The notes beneath the pieces were generated by a model that did not search any database, was not told where the DNA came from, and was given only the letters and a program-made list of their open reading frames with translations. The position numbers were made by a program, and so were the translations under genes. Positions 17,625-26,966 of a DNA stretch of 64,000 nt are shown here, in pieces (position 1 is the first letter of the stretch; the number at the start of each line of letters is the position of its first letter). Source of the DNA: Endozoicomonas sp. OPT23 (GTDB taxonomy: Bacteria; Pseudomonadota; Gammaproteobacteria; Pseudomonadales; Endozoicomonadaceae); contig NZ_PPFD01000002.1 of the NCBI RefSeq assembly GCF_009653635.1, positions 682,001 through 746,000 of the forward strand, in the 5' to 3' direction.

Positions 17625-19844
17625 ATGACCATTGATGTTCAGCCTTCTATTGAAGGCGCTGCTTATGAGTTTGACCGGCAACAGGAGTTGTATCATGCAC
17701 ACTGTGCCATACCCTTCTCTTTTCTTGGACTGCAGCCGCATCCACTTGGAAAGGGACTGGTACTGAGGGTCTGGCGCCCGGACGCCGCTGAAATTAAAGT
17801 CAGTGAATTTCCGTCGGGTAAGCAGCTGGGCATGATGGTGAGGAACGATGCAGGTCTTTTTGAATTGCATTTTCCACGTCGCAGAAAAAATTTTAACTAC
17901 AAGCTGGAGGTGTTCTGGCAGGAAGGTCATAAGGTTTCCCTGTTTGACCCTTACCAGTTTGGTCAGTACGTGCTGCAGGAAGCGGGTATTGATTACGATG
18001 CGCTTTACCGCCACCAAGGCGCACACCTCAAAGCACATTCGTTCAATCGCAACCATAAGGTTGAAGGTGTGCTGTTCCGTGTTTATGCCCCTCATGCCCG
18101 TTCGATCAGTGTTGTAGGCGATTTCAATAACTGGGATGGCAGACTGCATCCTATGGCCAGCGCTGATGATGGCATCTGGCGATTGTTTGTGCCGGGTATG
18201 AAGGCTGGTGATCTCTATAAGTTTGAAGTTCATGATGCTACTGGTGAAACTCTGCCTCTGAAAACAGACCCTTTTGCCCGCTACACCGAGCAATGGCCGG
18301 GGCTGGCTTCTATTGTTGCTGATGAAGCTTCCTATGAGTGGCAGGACAGTGACTGGCTGGAAAAGCGTCAGCCGATGTACGACCAACCCATGTCTATTTA
18401 TGAAGTGCACCTTGGTTCATGGAAGCGAAAGGATGATGACAGTCAGCCGCTTTCATACCGTCAGCTGGCCAGAGAGCTGGTGTCGTATGTGAAGAAGATG
18501 GGGTATACCCATATTGAGCTGATGCCGGTGGCTGAACATCCGCTTTATGAATCCTGGGGTTATCAGACAGTAGGCATGTTTTCACCAACCAGTCGTTATG
18601 GTTCTCCTGATGACTTTAAGTTTCTTGTTGATGCCTGTCACAAGAGCGGTATAGGTGTGCTTCTTGATTGGGTTCCAGCCCATTTCCCTGAAGACGATCA
18701 CGGTTTAGTTAACTTTGATGGTACGGCTCTGTATGAACATCCGGACCCGAAAAGAGGCTGGCACCCGGACTGGAAAACCAAAATCTATGATTTTGGCAAG
18801 CCCTGGGTTCAGGACTTTCTGGTCAGCAGTGCCCTTTACTGGCTGGATGAGTTCCATATTGATGGTTTGAGAGTCGATGCGGTAGCTTCCATGCTTTACC
18901 TTGATTACTCCCGTAATCACGGAGAGTGGGAGCCCAATATTCATGGCGGTAATGAAAACCTTGAAGCTATAGCTTTGCTCAAGCGATTTAATGAGGCTGT
19001 TTACAGTCGTTTTCCAACAGCCATGACCATAGCTGAAGAATCGACCAGTTTTCCCGGTGTTTCTCATCCGGTTTACGACGGTGGTTTAGGGTTTGGCTTC
19101 AAGTGGAATATGGGCTGGATGCACGATTCACTGGAGTATATGAAAGAAGAACCGGTCAATCGGAAGTATCATCATGACAAGATGACCTTCAGTACTGTTT
19201 ATGCCTGGTCTGAAAACTTTGTATTGTCGCTGTCGCACGATGAAGTGGTTTACGGCAAAGGCACACTGCTTACTCGTATGCCAGGTGATGACTGGCAGAA
19301 GTTTGCCAATCTGCGTGCCTATCTTGCCTTTATGTATGCGCATCCGGGTAAGAAGCTGATGTTTATGGGGTGTGAATTTGGCAGCTGGCATGAGTGGAAT
19401 CTGGCAAAGTCGCTGGACTGGCAGCTGATGGACGACAAGCACAGCTTTAATAATGGTATTCAGAAGCTGGTGAAGAAGCTGAATGGCATTTATCGTGATA
19501 ACACGGCACTTTATGAACTGGATTGTCATGAGAAAGGCTTTCTCTGGTTGGTTAATGATGACAGTGACCAAAGTGTTTTTGCTTTTGCTCGTTACGATGA
19601 GAATCAGTCACCTGTGATTGTTGTTTGCAATATGACGCCGGAGGTTCGCCACGATTATGTTGTTGGTGTACCTGTGTCGGGGCGTTATAAGGTGTTATTG
19701 AATACCGATGACAATGGTTTTGGTGGCAGTGGTGTGAGTGTGGGTAAATCGTTGAGAACGGTTGATCAGGCAACGCATCGAATGGAGCAGAGCTTGTCGC
19801 TTACTTTGCCGCCTTTGTCAGTTTTGATTTTGCAGCCTGCTTGA
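17625..19844 (+). CDS. glgB: 1,4-alpha-glucan branching enzyme
   Basis: This GH13 enzyme cuts alpha-1,4 chains and rejoins them as alpha-1,6 branches. Two N-terminal domains are visible, the second a CBM48 with VYAPHARSISVVGDFNNWDG. The barrel has LLDWVPAHFP, GLRVDAVASMLY (nucleophile Asp), IAEEST (acid Glu) and LSHDEVVYGKGTL. The ATG at 17625 gives 739 residues, close to Escherichia coli GlgB; an in-frame TTG at 17613 is possible and would add four residues. It is the last gene of glgC-glgA-glgB. A large cloverleaf-like inverted repeat follows it. Confidence 0.95.
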   Translation: MTIDVQPSIEGAAYEFDRQQELYHAHCAIPFSFLGLQPHPLGKGLVLRVWRPDAAEIKVSEFPSGKQLGMMVRNDAGLFELHFPRRRKNFNYKLEVFWQEGHKVSLFDPYQFGQYVLQEAGIDYDALYRHQGAHLKAHSFNRNHKVEGVLFRVYAPHARSISVVGDFNNWDGRLHPMASADDGIWRLFVPGMKAGDLYKFEVHDATGETLPLKTDPFARYTEQWPGLASIVADEASYEWQDSDWLEKRQPMYDQPMSIYEVHLGSWKRKDDDSQPLSYRQLARELVSYVKKMGYTHIELMPVAEHPLYESWGYQTVGMFSPTSRYGSPDDFKFLVDACHKSGIGVLLDWVPAHFPEDDHGLVNFDGTALYEHPDPKRGWHPDWKTKIYDFGKPWVQDFLVSSALYWLDEFHIDGLRVDAVASMLYLDYSRNHGEWEPNIHGGNENLEAIALLKRFNEAVYSRFPTAMTIAEESTSFPGVSHPVYDGGLGFGFKWNMGWMHDSLEYMKEEPVNRKYHHDKMTFSTVYAWSENFVLSLSHDEVVYGKGTLLTRMPGDDWQKFANLRAYLAFMYAHPGKKLMFMGCEFGSWHEWNLAKSLDWQLMDDKHSFNNGIQKLVKKLNGIYRDNTALYELDCHEKGFLWLVNDDSDQSVFAFARYDENQSPVIVVCNMTPEVRHDYVVGVPVSGRYKVLLNTDDNGFGGSGVSVGKSLRTVDQATHRMEQSLSLTLPPLSVLILQPA

Positions 19845-19868
19845 GATTAGTCGTTTATCGTTCTGATA

Positions 19869-19954
19869 CTGGTTGTGGTTTCACGCTCCACAGACCATTC
19901 CATGGTCTGAAGTCGCTAGCCAGGCCATCCTTGGCCTTATGAAACCACAACCAG
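19869..19954. repeat. Cloverleaf-like inverted repeat between convergent glgB and fba
   Basis: CTGGTTGTGGTTTCA (19869-19883) pairs perfectly over 15 bases with 19940-19954. Inside lie two further hairpins: CAGACCA/TGGTCTG (19891-19909) and AGGCCA/TGGCCT (19922-19937). The result is a three-way junction that folds on either strand. There is no T-run, so it may be a structured repeat serving both genes as a 3' end. Confidence 0.75.
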
Positions 19955-20003
19955 CACCAGAACTCTTCAATCAGTCACGCAACATTGCATAAATAGTCCG
20001 AAG

Positions 20004-21068
20004 CTACTTGATATTCGGAGTTAACTCACCACTACTGTAACGCTGATACATTACTTCAAGACTGGAACTCCTGATCTTTGAGCCCTGTCCGGCGCAACCA
20101 AATGCTTCATAACGGTTCAGGCAGATCTCTTTCATTGCCTGGGTGGCAACAGCAAAGTATTTACGAGGGTCGAATTCAGATGGGTTTTCAGCCAGGAATT
20201 TACGGATAGCGCCAGTAGAAGCCAGTCGTAGGTCGGTGTCTATGTTGACCTTGCGAACACCGTGACGAATACCTTCCTGAATTTGCTCTACCGGAACACC
20301 GTAGGTTTCCGGAATTTCACCGCCATGCTCGTTGATTACTTTCAGCCATTCCTGAGGAACAGAAGAAGAACCGTGCATAACCAGATGAGTGTTGGGAATA
20401 CGCTGGTGGATTTCACGGATACGATCAATCGCCAGAATGTCACCCGTCGGTGGACGGGTGAATTTGTAAGCACCATGGCTGGTACCGCAAGCGATAGCCA
20501 GAGCATCGACCTGAGTAGCCTGAACGAATTCTGCGGCTTCGGCTGGATCAGTTAGCAACTGGTCGTGGGAAAGTATACCTTCTGCGCCAACACCATCCTC
20601 TTCGCCAGCCTGTCCGGTTTCCAGCGAACCGAGGCAACCCAGTTCTCCTTCAACGGAAACACCGCAGGCGTGGGCCATTTCTACCGTGCGACGTGTGACG
20701 TCGACATTGTATTCGTAGCTGGATGGGGTTTTGCCATCATCCATCAGTGAACCATCCATCATCACCGAGCTGAAACCCAGTTGAATGGAGCGTTGGCAAA
20801 CGGCTGGGCTGGTACCATGATCCTGATGCATAACCACCGGGATATGAGGAAATTCCTCAGTCGCAGCCAATATCAGATGGCGGAGGAAAGGTGCACCTGC
20901 GTACTTCCTTGCTCCGGCAGAAGCCTGAACGATAACAGGAGAGTCTGTTTCGTCAGCGGCTTCCATAATGGCGCGCATTTGTTCGAGGTTGTTAACGTTG
21001 AATGCCGGAATGCCGTAGCTGTTCTCTGCGGCGTGGTCGAGCATTTCACGCAAACTGATCAGGGCCAT
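20004..21068 (-). CDS. fba: Class II fructose-bisphosphate aldolase, CbbA-type subfamily
   Basis: This zinc aldolase splits or forms fructose-1,6-bisphosphate. The 354-residue sequence has the class II metal and active-site pattern: [10 protein letters not shown] with zinc His, [17 protein letters not shown] and KVNIDTDLR. The opening [26 protein letters not shown] matches the Calvin-cycle-subtype (CbbA) branch rather than Escherichia coli FbaA. The next gene leftward on the same strand order, fbaA, is a second class II aldolase of the other branch. They are separated by a gap that holds a dispersed repeat, so co-transcription is doubtful. No RuBisCO is in the window, so a glycolytic or gluconeogenic role is more likely than carbon fixation. 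Confidence 0.92.
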   Translation of the reverse strand: MALISLREMLDHAAENSYGIPAFNVNNLEQMRAIMEAADETDSPVIVQASAGARKYAGAPFLRHLILAATEEFPHIPVVMHQDHGTSPAVCQRSIQLGFSSVMMDGSLMDDGKTPSSYEYNVDVTRRTVEMAHACGVSVEGELGCLGSLETGQAGEEDGVGAEGILSHDQLLTDPAEAAEFVQATQVDALAIACGTSHGAYKFTRPPTGDILAIDRIREIHQRIPNTHLVMHGSSSVPQEWLKVINEHGGEIPETYGVPVEQIQEGIRHGVRKVNIDTDLRLASTGAIRKFLAENPSEFDPRKYFAVATQAMKEICLNRYEAFGCAGQGSKIRSSSLEVMYQRYSSGELTPNIK

Positions 21069-21100
21069 TGCCTGCTCCTGCTTCTTTGTTGGAATTTTTA

Positions 21101-21192
21101 TAAATACCCAGACATACGAATTTATAGACTGTTTGCCCGCCTCAGGCGGGCAAACAGTAATTTACTATTCGATTATGCGTGTCCACACGCTT
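21101..21192 (-). repeat. Dispersed repeat, copy C
   Basis: Read on the minus strand it starts AAGCGTGTGGACACGC, a short terminal hairpin, then ATAATCGAATAGTAA. A 13-base-pair central hairpin (CTGTTTGCCCGCC/GGCGGGCAAACAG) follows, and it ends in ATTCGTATGTCTGGGTATTTA. Start and end blocks align with copies at 35010-35100 and 51556-51649. It occupies part of the 318-base gap between the two aldolase genes. Confidence 0.75.
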
Positions 21193-21321
21193 AGAGACTG
21201 GGTGGAGTCCAGCTAGGGATTATCGCGTTAAATGATACTTTCCGCAAAGAAATGATAAATATTGTGCCTTATTTGGAATATGAATAATGCGGAAGATGGT
21301 ATAGAGGGGAGAGTGAGGTAT

Positions 21322-21359
21322 AAAAAAAACCGCTACTGGGTGAACAGTGCGGCTTTTTA
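21322..21359 (-). terminator. Terminator of fbaA
   Basis: On the minus strand a stem of CAGT-GCGG type with one bulge is followed by eight T (the A-run at 21322-21329 on the plus strand). It lies 28 bases past the fbaA stop. Confidence 0.65.
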
Positions 21360-21386
21360 TCGTAGCGGCAGTAATCGATTAAATGA

Positions 21387-22460
21387 TTACAGTACGTTGA
21401 TGGCGTTCAGGTCAGCAAAAGCCTGTTCCAGACGGGCAATCATGCTTTCCTGAGCCTTGCGCTGCCATACGCGAGGATCGTAAAACTTCTTGTTTGGCTT
21501 GTCAGCGCCTTCAGGGTTGCCCAGCTGACCTTGCAGGTAGCCTTCGTTTTCCTTGTAGAAGCCCAGAATACCGTTCCATGCGGCCCACTGAGTATCAGTG
21601 TCGATGTTCATCTTGATAACACCGTAGGAGATGGATTCACGGATTTCTTCCAGGGAAGAACCGGAACCGCCGTGGAATACGAAGTTCAGGCTGTTTTCTG
21701 GCAGACCGTATTTCTCGGAGCAAAACTTCTGGGAGTTATCCAGAATGGTCGGTGTCAGAACAACGTTACCTGGCTTGTAAACACCGTGTACGTTACCGAA
21801 AGAAGCCGCGATGGTGAAACGTGGGCTCACTGCGTTCAGTGTTTCATAAGCGTAAGCTACGTCTTCTGGCTGGGTGTACAGCAGGGAAGTGTCCATGTCG
21901 GAGTTATCAACGCCGTCTTCTTCACCACCGGTGCAACCCAGTTCGATTTCCAGAGTCATGTCCATCTTGGACATACGCTCCAGATACTTGGCGCAGGTTT
22001 CGATGTTTTCTTCCAGAGACTCTTCGGACAGGTCGATCATGTGGGAAGAGAACAGTGGCTTGCCGGTCTGTTCGAAGTGCTCTTCACCAGCGTCCAGCAT
22101 AGCGTCAATCCATGGCAGCAGTTTCTTGGCAGCATGGTCAGTGTGCAGAATAACCGGTACGCCGTAGGCTTCAGCCATGGTGTGAACGTACTTGGCACCA
22201 GCGATTGCGCCGGTAGCTGCAGGAAGCTCGGTTTTAAGACCTTTACCACCGAAGAAAGCTGCGCCACCGTTAGAGAACTGAACGATAACCGGAGACTTGA
22301 CCTTGGCAGCAGCTTCCAGAACAGAGTTGATGGAGTCGGTGCTGATAACGTTCACAGCTGGCAGAGCGAACTGGTTAGCCTTGGCAATTTCGAAGACTTT
22401 CTGAACGTCATCGCCAAACAGTACACCTGGCTTCACGATATCAAAGATTTTCTGGGACAT
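21387..22460 (-). CDS. fbaA: Class II fructose-bisphosphate aldolase, FbaA type
   Basis: This 357-residue zinc aldolase resembles Escherichia coli FbaA from its first residues (SQKIFDIVKPGVLFGDDVQK). Active-site elements include VILHTDHAAKK with zinc His, LEIELGCTGGEEDGVD, FGNVHGVYKPGN, VFHGGSGSS and KMNIDTDTQWA. It is the normal glycolytic and gluconeogenic enzyme in gammaproteobacteria. It has its own promoter region facing away from adhE and a minus-strand terminator downstream. A second class II aldolase of another subfamily sits 318 bases beyond its 3' end. Confidence 0.95.
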   Translation of the reverse strand: MSQKIFDIVKPGVLFGDDVQKVFEIAKANQFALPAVNVISTDSINSVLEAAAKVKSPVIVQFSNGGAAFFGGKGLKTELPAATGAIAGAKYVHTMAEAYGVPVILHTDHAAKKLLPWIDAMLDAGEEHFEQTGKPLFSSHMIDLSEESLEENIETCAKYLERMSKMDMTLEIELGCTGGEEDGVDNSDMDTSLLYTQPEDVAYAYETLNAVSPRFTIAASFGNVHGVYKPGNVVLTPTILDNSQKFCSEKYGLPENSLNFVFHGGSGSSLEEIRESISYGVIKMNIDTDTQWAAWNGILGFYKENEGYLQGQLGNPEGADKPNKKFYDPRVWQRKAQESMIARLEQAFADLNAINVL

Positions 22461-23263
22461 TTTATTGGTCCTGTATTTTCAATAATGACCAATGCAGCAA
22501 TGAGTAGTGCATCAGTACAAAGAAGAAACAATGATCTTTCTGTGTCTATCTAAGGCAGGAATATTCAGTTGCTATTAAAAATAGACCTGACTCATCTTCT
22601 GTGAAAAGCACTTCTGTAAAAAGCTGTAACTAAGGGTAGAGTGCTTTTTCGATAACTCGCTGTTCTACTGGTTTGGAGTTTACCAAAAAAGTTTCTGCTT
22701 TCTCCACAGTCAGATGAATAATTTATTAATAAATTTGCTTTATCACCTGTCGTTTAATTTGAAATGGGTTTTGTTTCAGGCTGATATAAAAAAACTTGCT
22801 AAAAACATGTCTTTTCCTATTAAAAAGTTATTGCGTTCTCCTACCTTTTAAGGGTTACGTAATTGTCCGTATGTTTGGTCGCGGCTAATAAGATTAATGT
22901 GTTAACCAAAGCTCGACAGGCTTGGCACTCAAGGCTTTATCATAAGAATGATCTTAAGTGTTTATGTTTGAGTACATACCGTTCTTAAAAAATATTTAAT
23001 TGATCTTTGTCTTTCATTTAACAGAAGTAGACAAGGGTTATCAAAAAAATGATTAGTTTTGAAATTGATTGTTTTTTTAAATCAATTTTTGATGAAAAGA
23101 TATGACGTAAATAATCTGCTGCTCTATCTTTTGGGGCATGAACAAAACAGAAGTTCATCTATAAAGAAAAGCAGAAAACGAATAAGTCAGTGTGTGGATT
23201 ATTTAAAAACTGTTGATTGTTGTTAGTAAATGAGAATGGCAGGGATCGACAGTTAGGAATTAA
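22461..23263. other. AT-rich divergent intergenic region, fbaA and adhE promoters
   Basis: This stretch between the divergent fbaA and adhE genes has no convincing open frame or RNA gene. It is much more AT-rich than the flanking genes. AAATTGATT (23062-23070) and AATCAATTT (23080-23088) form a perfect 9-base inverted repeat around a 9-base T-rich spacer, a possible operator. No perfect FNR box was found. Confidence 0.5.
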
Positions 23264-23324
23264 GGTCTGAAATGTGGACATCAGACCGACTCTGATTTCC
23301 CGATATTATCGGGTTAAGTCAGAC
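23264..23324 (+). promoter_or_regulatory. Structured adhE leader with competing hairpins
   Basis: GGTCTGA (23264-23270) pairs perfectly with TCAGACC (23281-23287). A second TCAGAC at 23319-23324 could instead pair with GTCTGA of the first arm, enclosing CCCGAT-ATT-ATCGGG (23299-23313). The two pairings exclude each other. The ribosome site lies about 30 bases downstream. Confidence 0.45.
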
Positions 23325-23362
23325 ACCTATTTCATTTTGATAGTAAATATGAGGTGAGTCTC

Positions 23363-25978
23363 ATGGCAACTGCAAAACAGGCAGCCAAAGCTCAGGATAA
23401 GAAAGCAGAAATGACCAGTGTTGATGCACAGCTCGACGCACTGCTGAAACGGGCCATGGTAGCCAGGGAAAAGTACCTGGAACTGGATCAGGAAACCGTT
23501 GACCGTGTAACCAAGGCAATGGCTTTGGCTGGTCAGGCAGCTCACATGGAGCTGGCGCGGATGGCGGTTGAAGAAACCGGTCGCGGTATTCTGGAAGATA
23601 AAGTCACCAAAAATATTTTTGCGACAGAGTACGTTTACCACTCCATCAAGTACGACAAGACTGTCGGCGTTATCGAAGATAACGAAGAAGAAGACTTCAT
23701 GCTGGTAGCAGAGCCAGTGGGTATTGTCTGCGGTATCACACCGGTGACCAACCCGACTTCTACGACTATGTTCAAGTCCATTATTTCTGCCAAGACCCGT
23801 AACCCTATCGTTTTCGCCTTCCACCCATCTGCCCAGAACTGCTCTTCTGAAGCGGCTCGCATCGTTCGTGATGCTGCTATTGAAGCAGGCGCTCCCGAAG
23901 ATTGCGTACTCTGGGTTGAACAGCCGTCTCTGGAAGCCACCCAGAAGTTGATGACTCATCCGGAAATCTCCGTGATTCTGGCAACCGGTGGTTCCGGCAT
24001 GGTTCGCGCTGCCTACTCTTCCGGTAAGCCGGCTCTGGGTGTAGGTCCAGGTAACGTGCCTTGTGTGATTGATCAGACTGCCAACATCAAACAGGCAACG
24101 AACGACCTGGTGATGTCCAAGAGTTTTGACAACGGTATGATCTGCGCATCCGAGCAGGCAGCTGTTGTCCATGAAGCGGTCTATAAGCAGTTTGTTGAAG
24201 AGATGAAGAAACTGAATGTTTACTTCACGACGCCTCAGGAAACCGTAAAATTGGCTGAAGTGGTTATCATTGATGGTCATGTAAACAGCAAGATTGTTGG
24301 AATGAAACCTTTTGATATCGCTGCACTGGCAGGTATCAAGATTCCTGAGCAGACTCGCGTACTGGCAGCTGAAATCGAAGGCGTTGGCCCTGAATTCCCA
24401 CTGTCCCGCGAGAAGCTGTCTCCGGTTCTGGGTGTGCTGAAAGCACGTGATACCCAGCATGGTATTGAGCTGGCTGACCAGATGTTGAACTTCGGTGGCC
24501 TGGGACACTCTGCGGTGCTGCACTCCCAGAGCGATGATGTCATTGATCAGTTCTCTCTGGCGATGAAAGCTGGTCGTATCATTATTAACAGCCCAAGTAC
24601 CCATGGCGCCATTGGTGATATCTACAACACCAACATGCCTTCTTTGACGCTGGGTTGTGGTTCTTACGGTGGTAACAGTACTACGTCCAACGTTTCTGCT
24701 GTTAACCTGATCAACGTTAAACGTGTAGCCAAGCGTCGTGTCAGCATGCAGTGGTTGAAGCTCCCGCGTAAAGTCTACTTCGAGGCAAACTCTCTGCAGT
24801 ACCTCGAGAAAATGCCAGACATTTCTCGTGTCTTCATCGTAACCGACGAAGTCATCCAGAGTCTGGGTTATGTAGAAAAGATTCAATACCACCTGCGCAA
24901 GCGTCAGGTACCTGTTCAGGTTCGTGTATTCAACCAGGTTGAACCTGATCCAAGCCTGGCGACTATTCGTGCCGGTGCTGAAGATATGGCCCGCTTCAAT
25001 CCAGACGTGGTTATTGCTCTGGGTGGTGGTTCTCCAATCGATGCAGCTAAAGGCATGTGGTTGTTCTACGAGCAGCCAGACGCTGATTTTGCGGGCATGG
25101 CTCAGAAGTTCCTGGATATCCGCAAGCGTGTTTACAAGTTTCCTAAGCTGGGTAAGAAGGCGCGTCTGGTTGCCATTCCTACCACTTCAGGTACGGGTTC
25201 CGAGGTGACATCCTTTGCAGTTATTACTGACAAGGATAAAGGCATCAAGTATCCGTTGGCTGATTACGAACTGACTCCGGATGTGGCGATCATTGATCCA
25301 AATCTGGTTCAAAGTGTGCCTAAGAAGGTGACCGCTGATACCGGCCTGGATGTATTGACTCATGCTCTGGAAGCCTATGTTTCCATTATGGCGTCTGACT
25401 ACACTGATGCCCTGGCAATGAAAGCCACTCAGCTGGTGTTTGATTACCTGCCAGCATCATACGACAGTGCTGATAAGCGTGCCCGTGAGAAGATGCACAA
25501 TGCATCCTGTATCGCAGGTATGGCTTTTGCCAACGCATTTCTGGGTATCAATCACTCAATGGCGCATAAGCTAGGTCACGAGTTCCATATCTCTCATGGT
25601 ATGGCCAATGCTCTGCTGTTGCCTCATGTTATCGAGTACAACGGTTGCCCGAACCCAACCAAGGTGGCGTCTTTCCCTAAATACGACCACTACATTGCCC
25701 ATGAGAAGTACGCTGAAGTAGCCAAGGCTCTTGGTCTGCCTTGTAAGACTCCAGAGGAAGGTGTTAAGTCTCTGGCGAAAGCGGTTCGTGAGCTGATGAA
25801 GCGTGTTGGTCTGCCTCTGTCTCTGAAAGAGCTGGGTATTTCTGAGAAGGAGTTTATGGCCAAGGTGCCGATGCTGGCCAGCCATGCTTTTGAAGATCAG
25901 TGTACGACAGCTAACCCACGTATGCCTCTGGTGTCCGAACTGGAAGGCCTGCTGAAGAAAACTTACTACGGTGAGTGA
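23363..25978 (+). CDS. adhE: Bifunctional acetaldehyde-CoA/alcohol dehydrogenase
   Basis: This cytoplasmic enzyme reduces acetyl-CoA to acetaldehyde and then ethanol with NADH, regenerating NAD in fermentation. The N-terminal half is an acylating aldehyde dehydrogenase with catalytic Cys in SFDNGMICASEQ (about residue 261). The C-terminal half, from about 450, is an iron alcohol dehydrogenase with GGGSPIDAAKGMW, TTSGTGSEVT and iron-binding His in GINHSMAHKLGHEFHISHG. The start is ATG at 23363. An in-frame GTG at 23354 lies inside the GAGGTGAG ribosome site and was rejected. At 871 residues it is near normal length. It is monocistronic with a strong terminator; its leader has competing hairpins. 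Confidence 0.95.
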   Translation: MATAKQAAKAQDKKAEMTSVDAQLDALLKRAMVAREKYLELDQETVDRVTKAMALAGQAAHMELARMAVEETGRGILEDKVTKNIFATEYVYHSIKYDKTVGVIEDNEEEDFMLVAEPVGIVCGITPVTNPTSTTMFKSIISAKTRNPIVFAFHPSAQNCSSEAARIVRDAAIEAGAPEDCVLWVEQPSLEATQKLMTHPEISVILATGGSGMVRAAYSSGKPALGVGPGNVPCVIDQTANIKQATNDLVMSKSFDNGMICASEQAAVVHEAVYKQFVEEMKKLNVYFTTPQETVKLAEVVIIDGHVNSKIVGMKPFDIAALAGIKIPEQTRVLAAEIEGVGPEFPLSREKLSPVLGVLKARDTQHGIELADQMLNFGGLGHSAVLHSQSDDVIDQFSLAMKAGRIIINSPSTHGAIGDIYNTNMPSLTLGCGSYGGNSTTSNVSAVNLINVKRVAKRRVSMQWLKLPRKVYFEANSLQYLEKMPDISRVFIVTDEVIQSLGYVEKIQYHLRKRQVPVQVRVFNQVEPDPSLATIRAGAEDMARFNPDVVIALGGGSPIDAAKGMWLFYEQPDADFAGMAQKFLDIRKRVYKFPKLGKKARLVAIPTTSGTGSEVTSFAVITDKDKGIKYPLADYELTPDVAIIDPNLVQSVPKKVTADTGLDVLTHALEAYVSIMASDYTDALAMKATQLVFDYLPASYDSADKRAREKMHNASCIAGMAFANAFLGINHSMAHKLGHEFHISHGMANALLLPHVIEYNGCPNPTKVASFPKYDHYIAHEKYAEVAKALGLPCKTPEEGVKSLAKAVRELMKRVGLPLSLKELGISEKEFMAKVPMLASHAFEDQCTTANPRMPLVSELEGLLKKTYYGE

Positions 25979-26074
25979 TCACAATGCAGTGGTCAGTAAC
26001 ATGGCTGACCACTGTCACCTGCTTTTGTAAGTAATGTTGTTCATAATACGAATGACATGAATCCCACGAATATA

Positions 26075-26109
26075 AAGTGCCGATAATTTTGCAATTATCG
26101 GCACTTTTC
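26075..26109 (+). terminator. Intrinsic terminator of adhE
   Basis: AAAGTGCCGATAATT pairs perfectly over 15 bases with AATTATCGGCACTTT around TTGC, followed by a T-rich stretch. Confidence 0.9.
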
Positions 26110-26966
26110 GTTTGCCTCTCTTTTTTCTCCTGACTATGTTTAACCTGCTGAATGTTATCTACTTAATGTCGCACGTCACTGGTGTCGCGCAGAGTCACTG
26201 CAAATTTATAGGTTGTAGAATGTCGGTGTGTATATGCAGCCAGTGTGGGTGTTCGTGGTTGGCAGGTGTTCAGGTTTGATAGCTTTGGCTTGGTAGCTCT
26301 GGTTTGGCAGATCGGTCAGTAAATCTGAGAGGTTTCAGCAAGAATCTATTTTGGGCTGTCAGGATTACTTGTCTAAACTCATCATGGATAGCTTAACGAC
26401 TCGACAACTTGATTAGAGTAACCCGATTAGAGTGTATGAAAGGTGGCTGTGTTCAAAGAATTGTCAGATATGACAATTATTAGGCAAGATTTGGACACGC
26501 TTAATAGATGTATTACTGTGCAGGGTCTGGTAATATTTTGCGCATCAGGCAAGCGTAAATACCGGCACTTCCCGATTGTGCGTCAGGAATCCGGTATATT
26601 TGCGCCTGTCAATGAGTATACATTGATCGTCAGATCTGAAACCTGATCAGGCGGTGTTAACGAGTGTGCTTCTGTGTGTGTGTTTATGAGCGTATTTGTA
26701 ACTCCGTTCCACTCTGGTGTCAAGCTCTGGCTGGTCTATAGAGGTAACTTTTGTTCATTTATTTGAATGTTAGTGACCTTCGGTGTGAAGTTGTGTGATG
26801 GCGTTTGATGTCATCTGTTAACTTTGTGGAAAACCTGAAAACCCTTGTGTAGCAAGGGCTGCGCGAGATTAATTAGGTATTTCCACGAAGCGTAATCACA
26901 CCGTAAATCCTATTTACTAAAGGGGTAGCGGTAAAACCGCTGTGACTTAAGAGTATTGGAGACGTC
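26110..26966. other. Long region upstream of gap with repeats but no clear gene
   Basis: No convincing gene is seen. GATTAGAGT occurs twice (26411-26419 and 26425-26433), 14 bases apart. GCGTAAATACCGG (26553-26565) is an imperfect inverted partner of 26591-26605. A 67-codon frame at 26443-26646 spans this inverted repeat, lacks a ribosome site and has no recognisable family, so it was not called. The last 60 bases before gap should hold its promoter and leader. Confidence 0.4.

Noticed and set aside
21370-21389. LacI-type operator AGTAATCGATTAAA at the 3' end of fbaA
   Set aside because: It matches 11 of 14 positions but lies at the end of a gene with no promoter nearby, so it is probably chance.
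21531-22553. 340-codon plus-strand frame opposite fbaA
   Set aside because: A shadow of a real, biased gene. The translation has no recognisable features.
23327-24892. 521-codon minus-strand frame opposite adhE
   Set aside because: Antisense to a highly expressed, clearly conserved gene. Strong codon bias produces long open shadows, and the translation has no family pattern.
26443-26646. 67-codon frame upstream of gap starting with GTG
   Set aside because: It has no ribosome site or family resemblance and spans an inverted repeat. The region reads better as noncoding.
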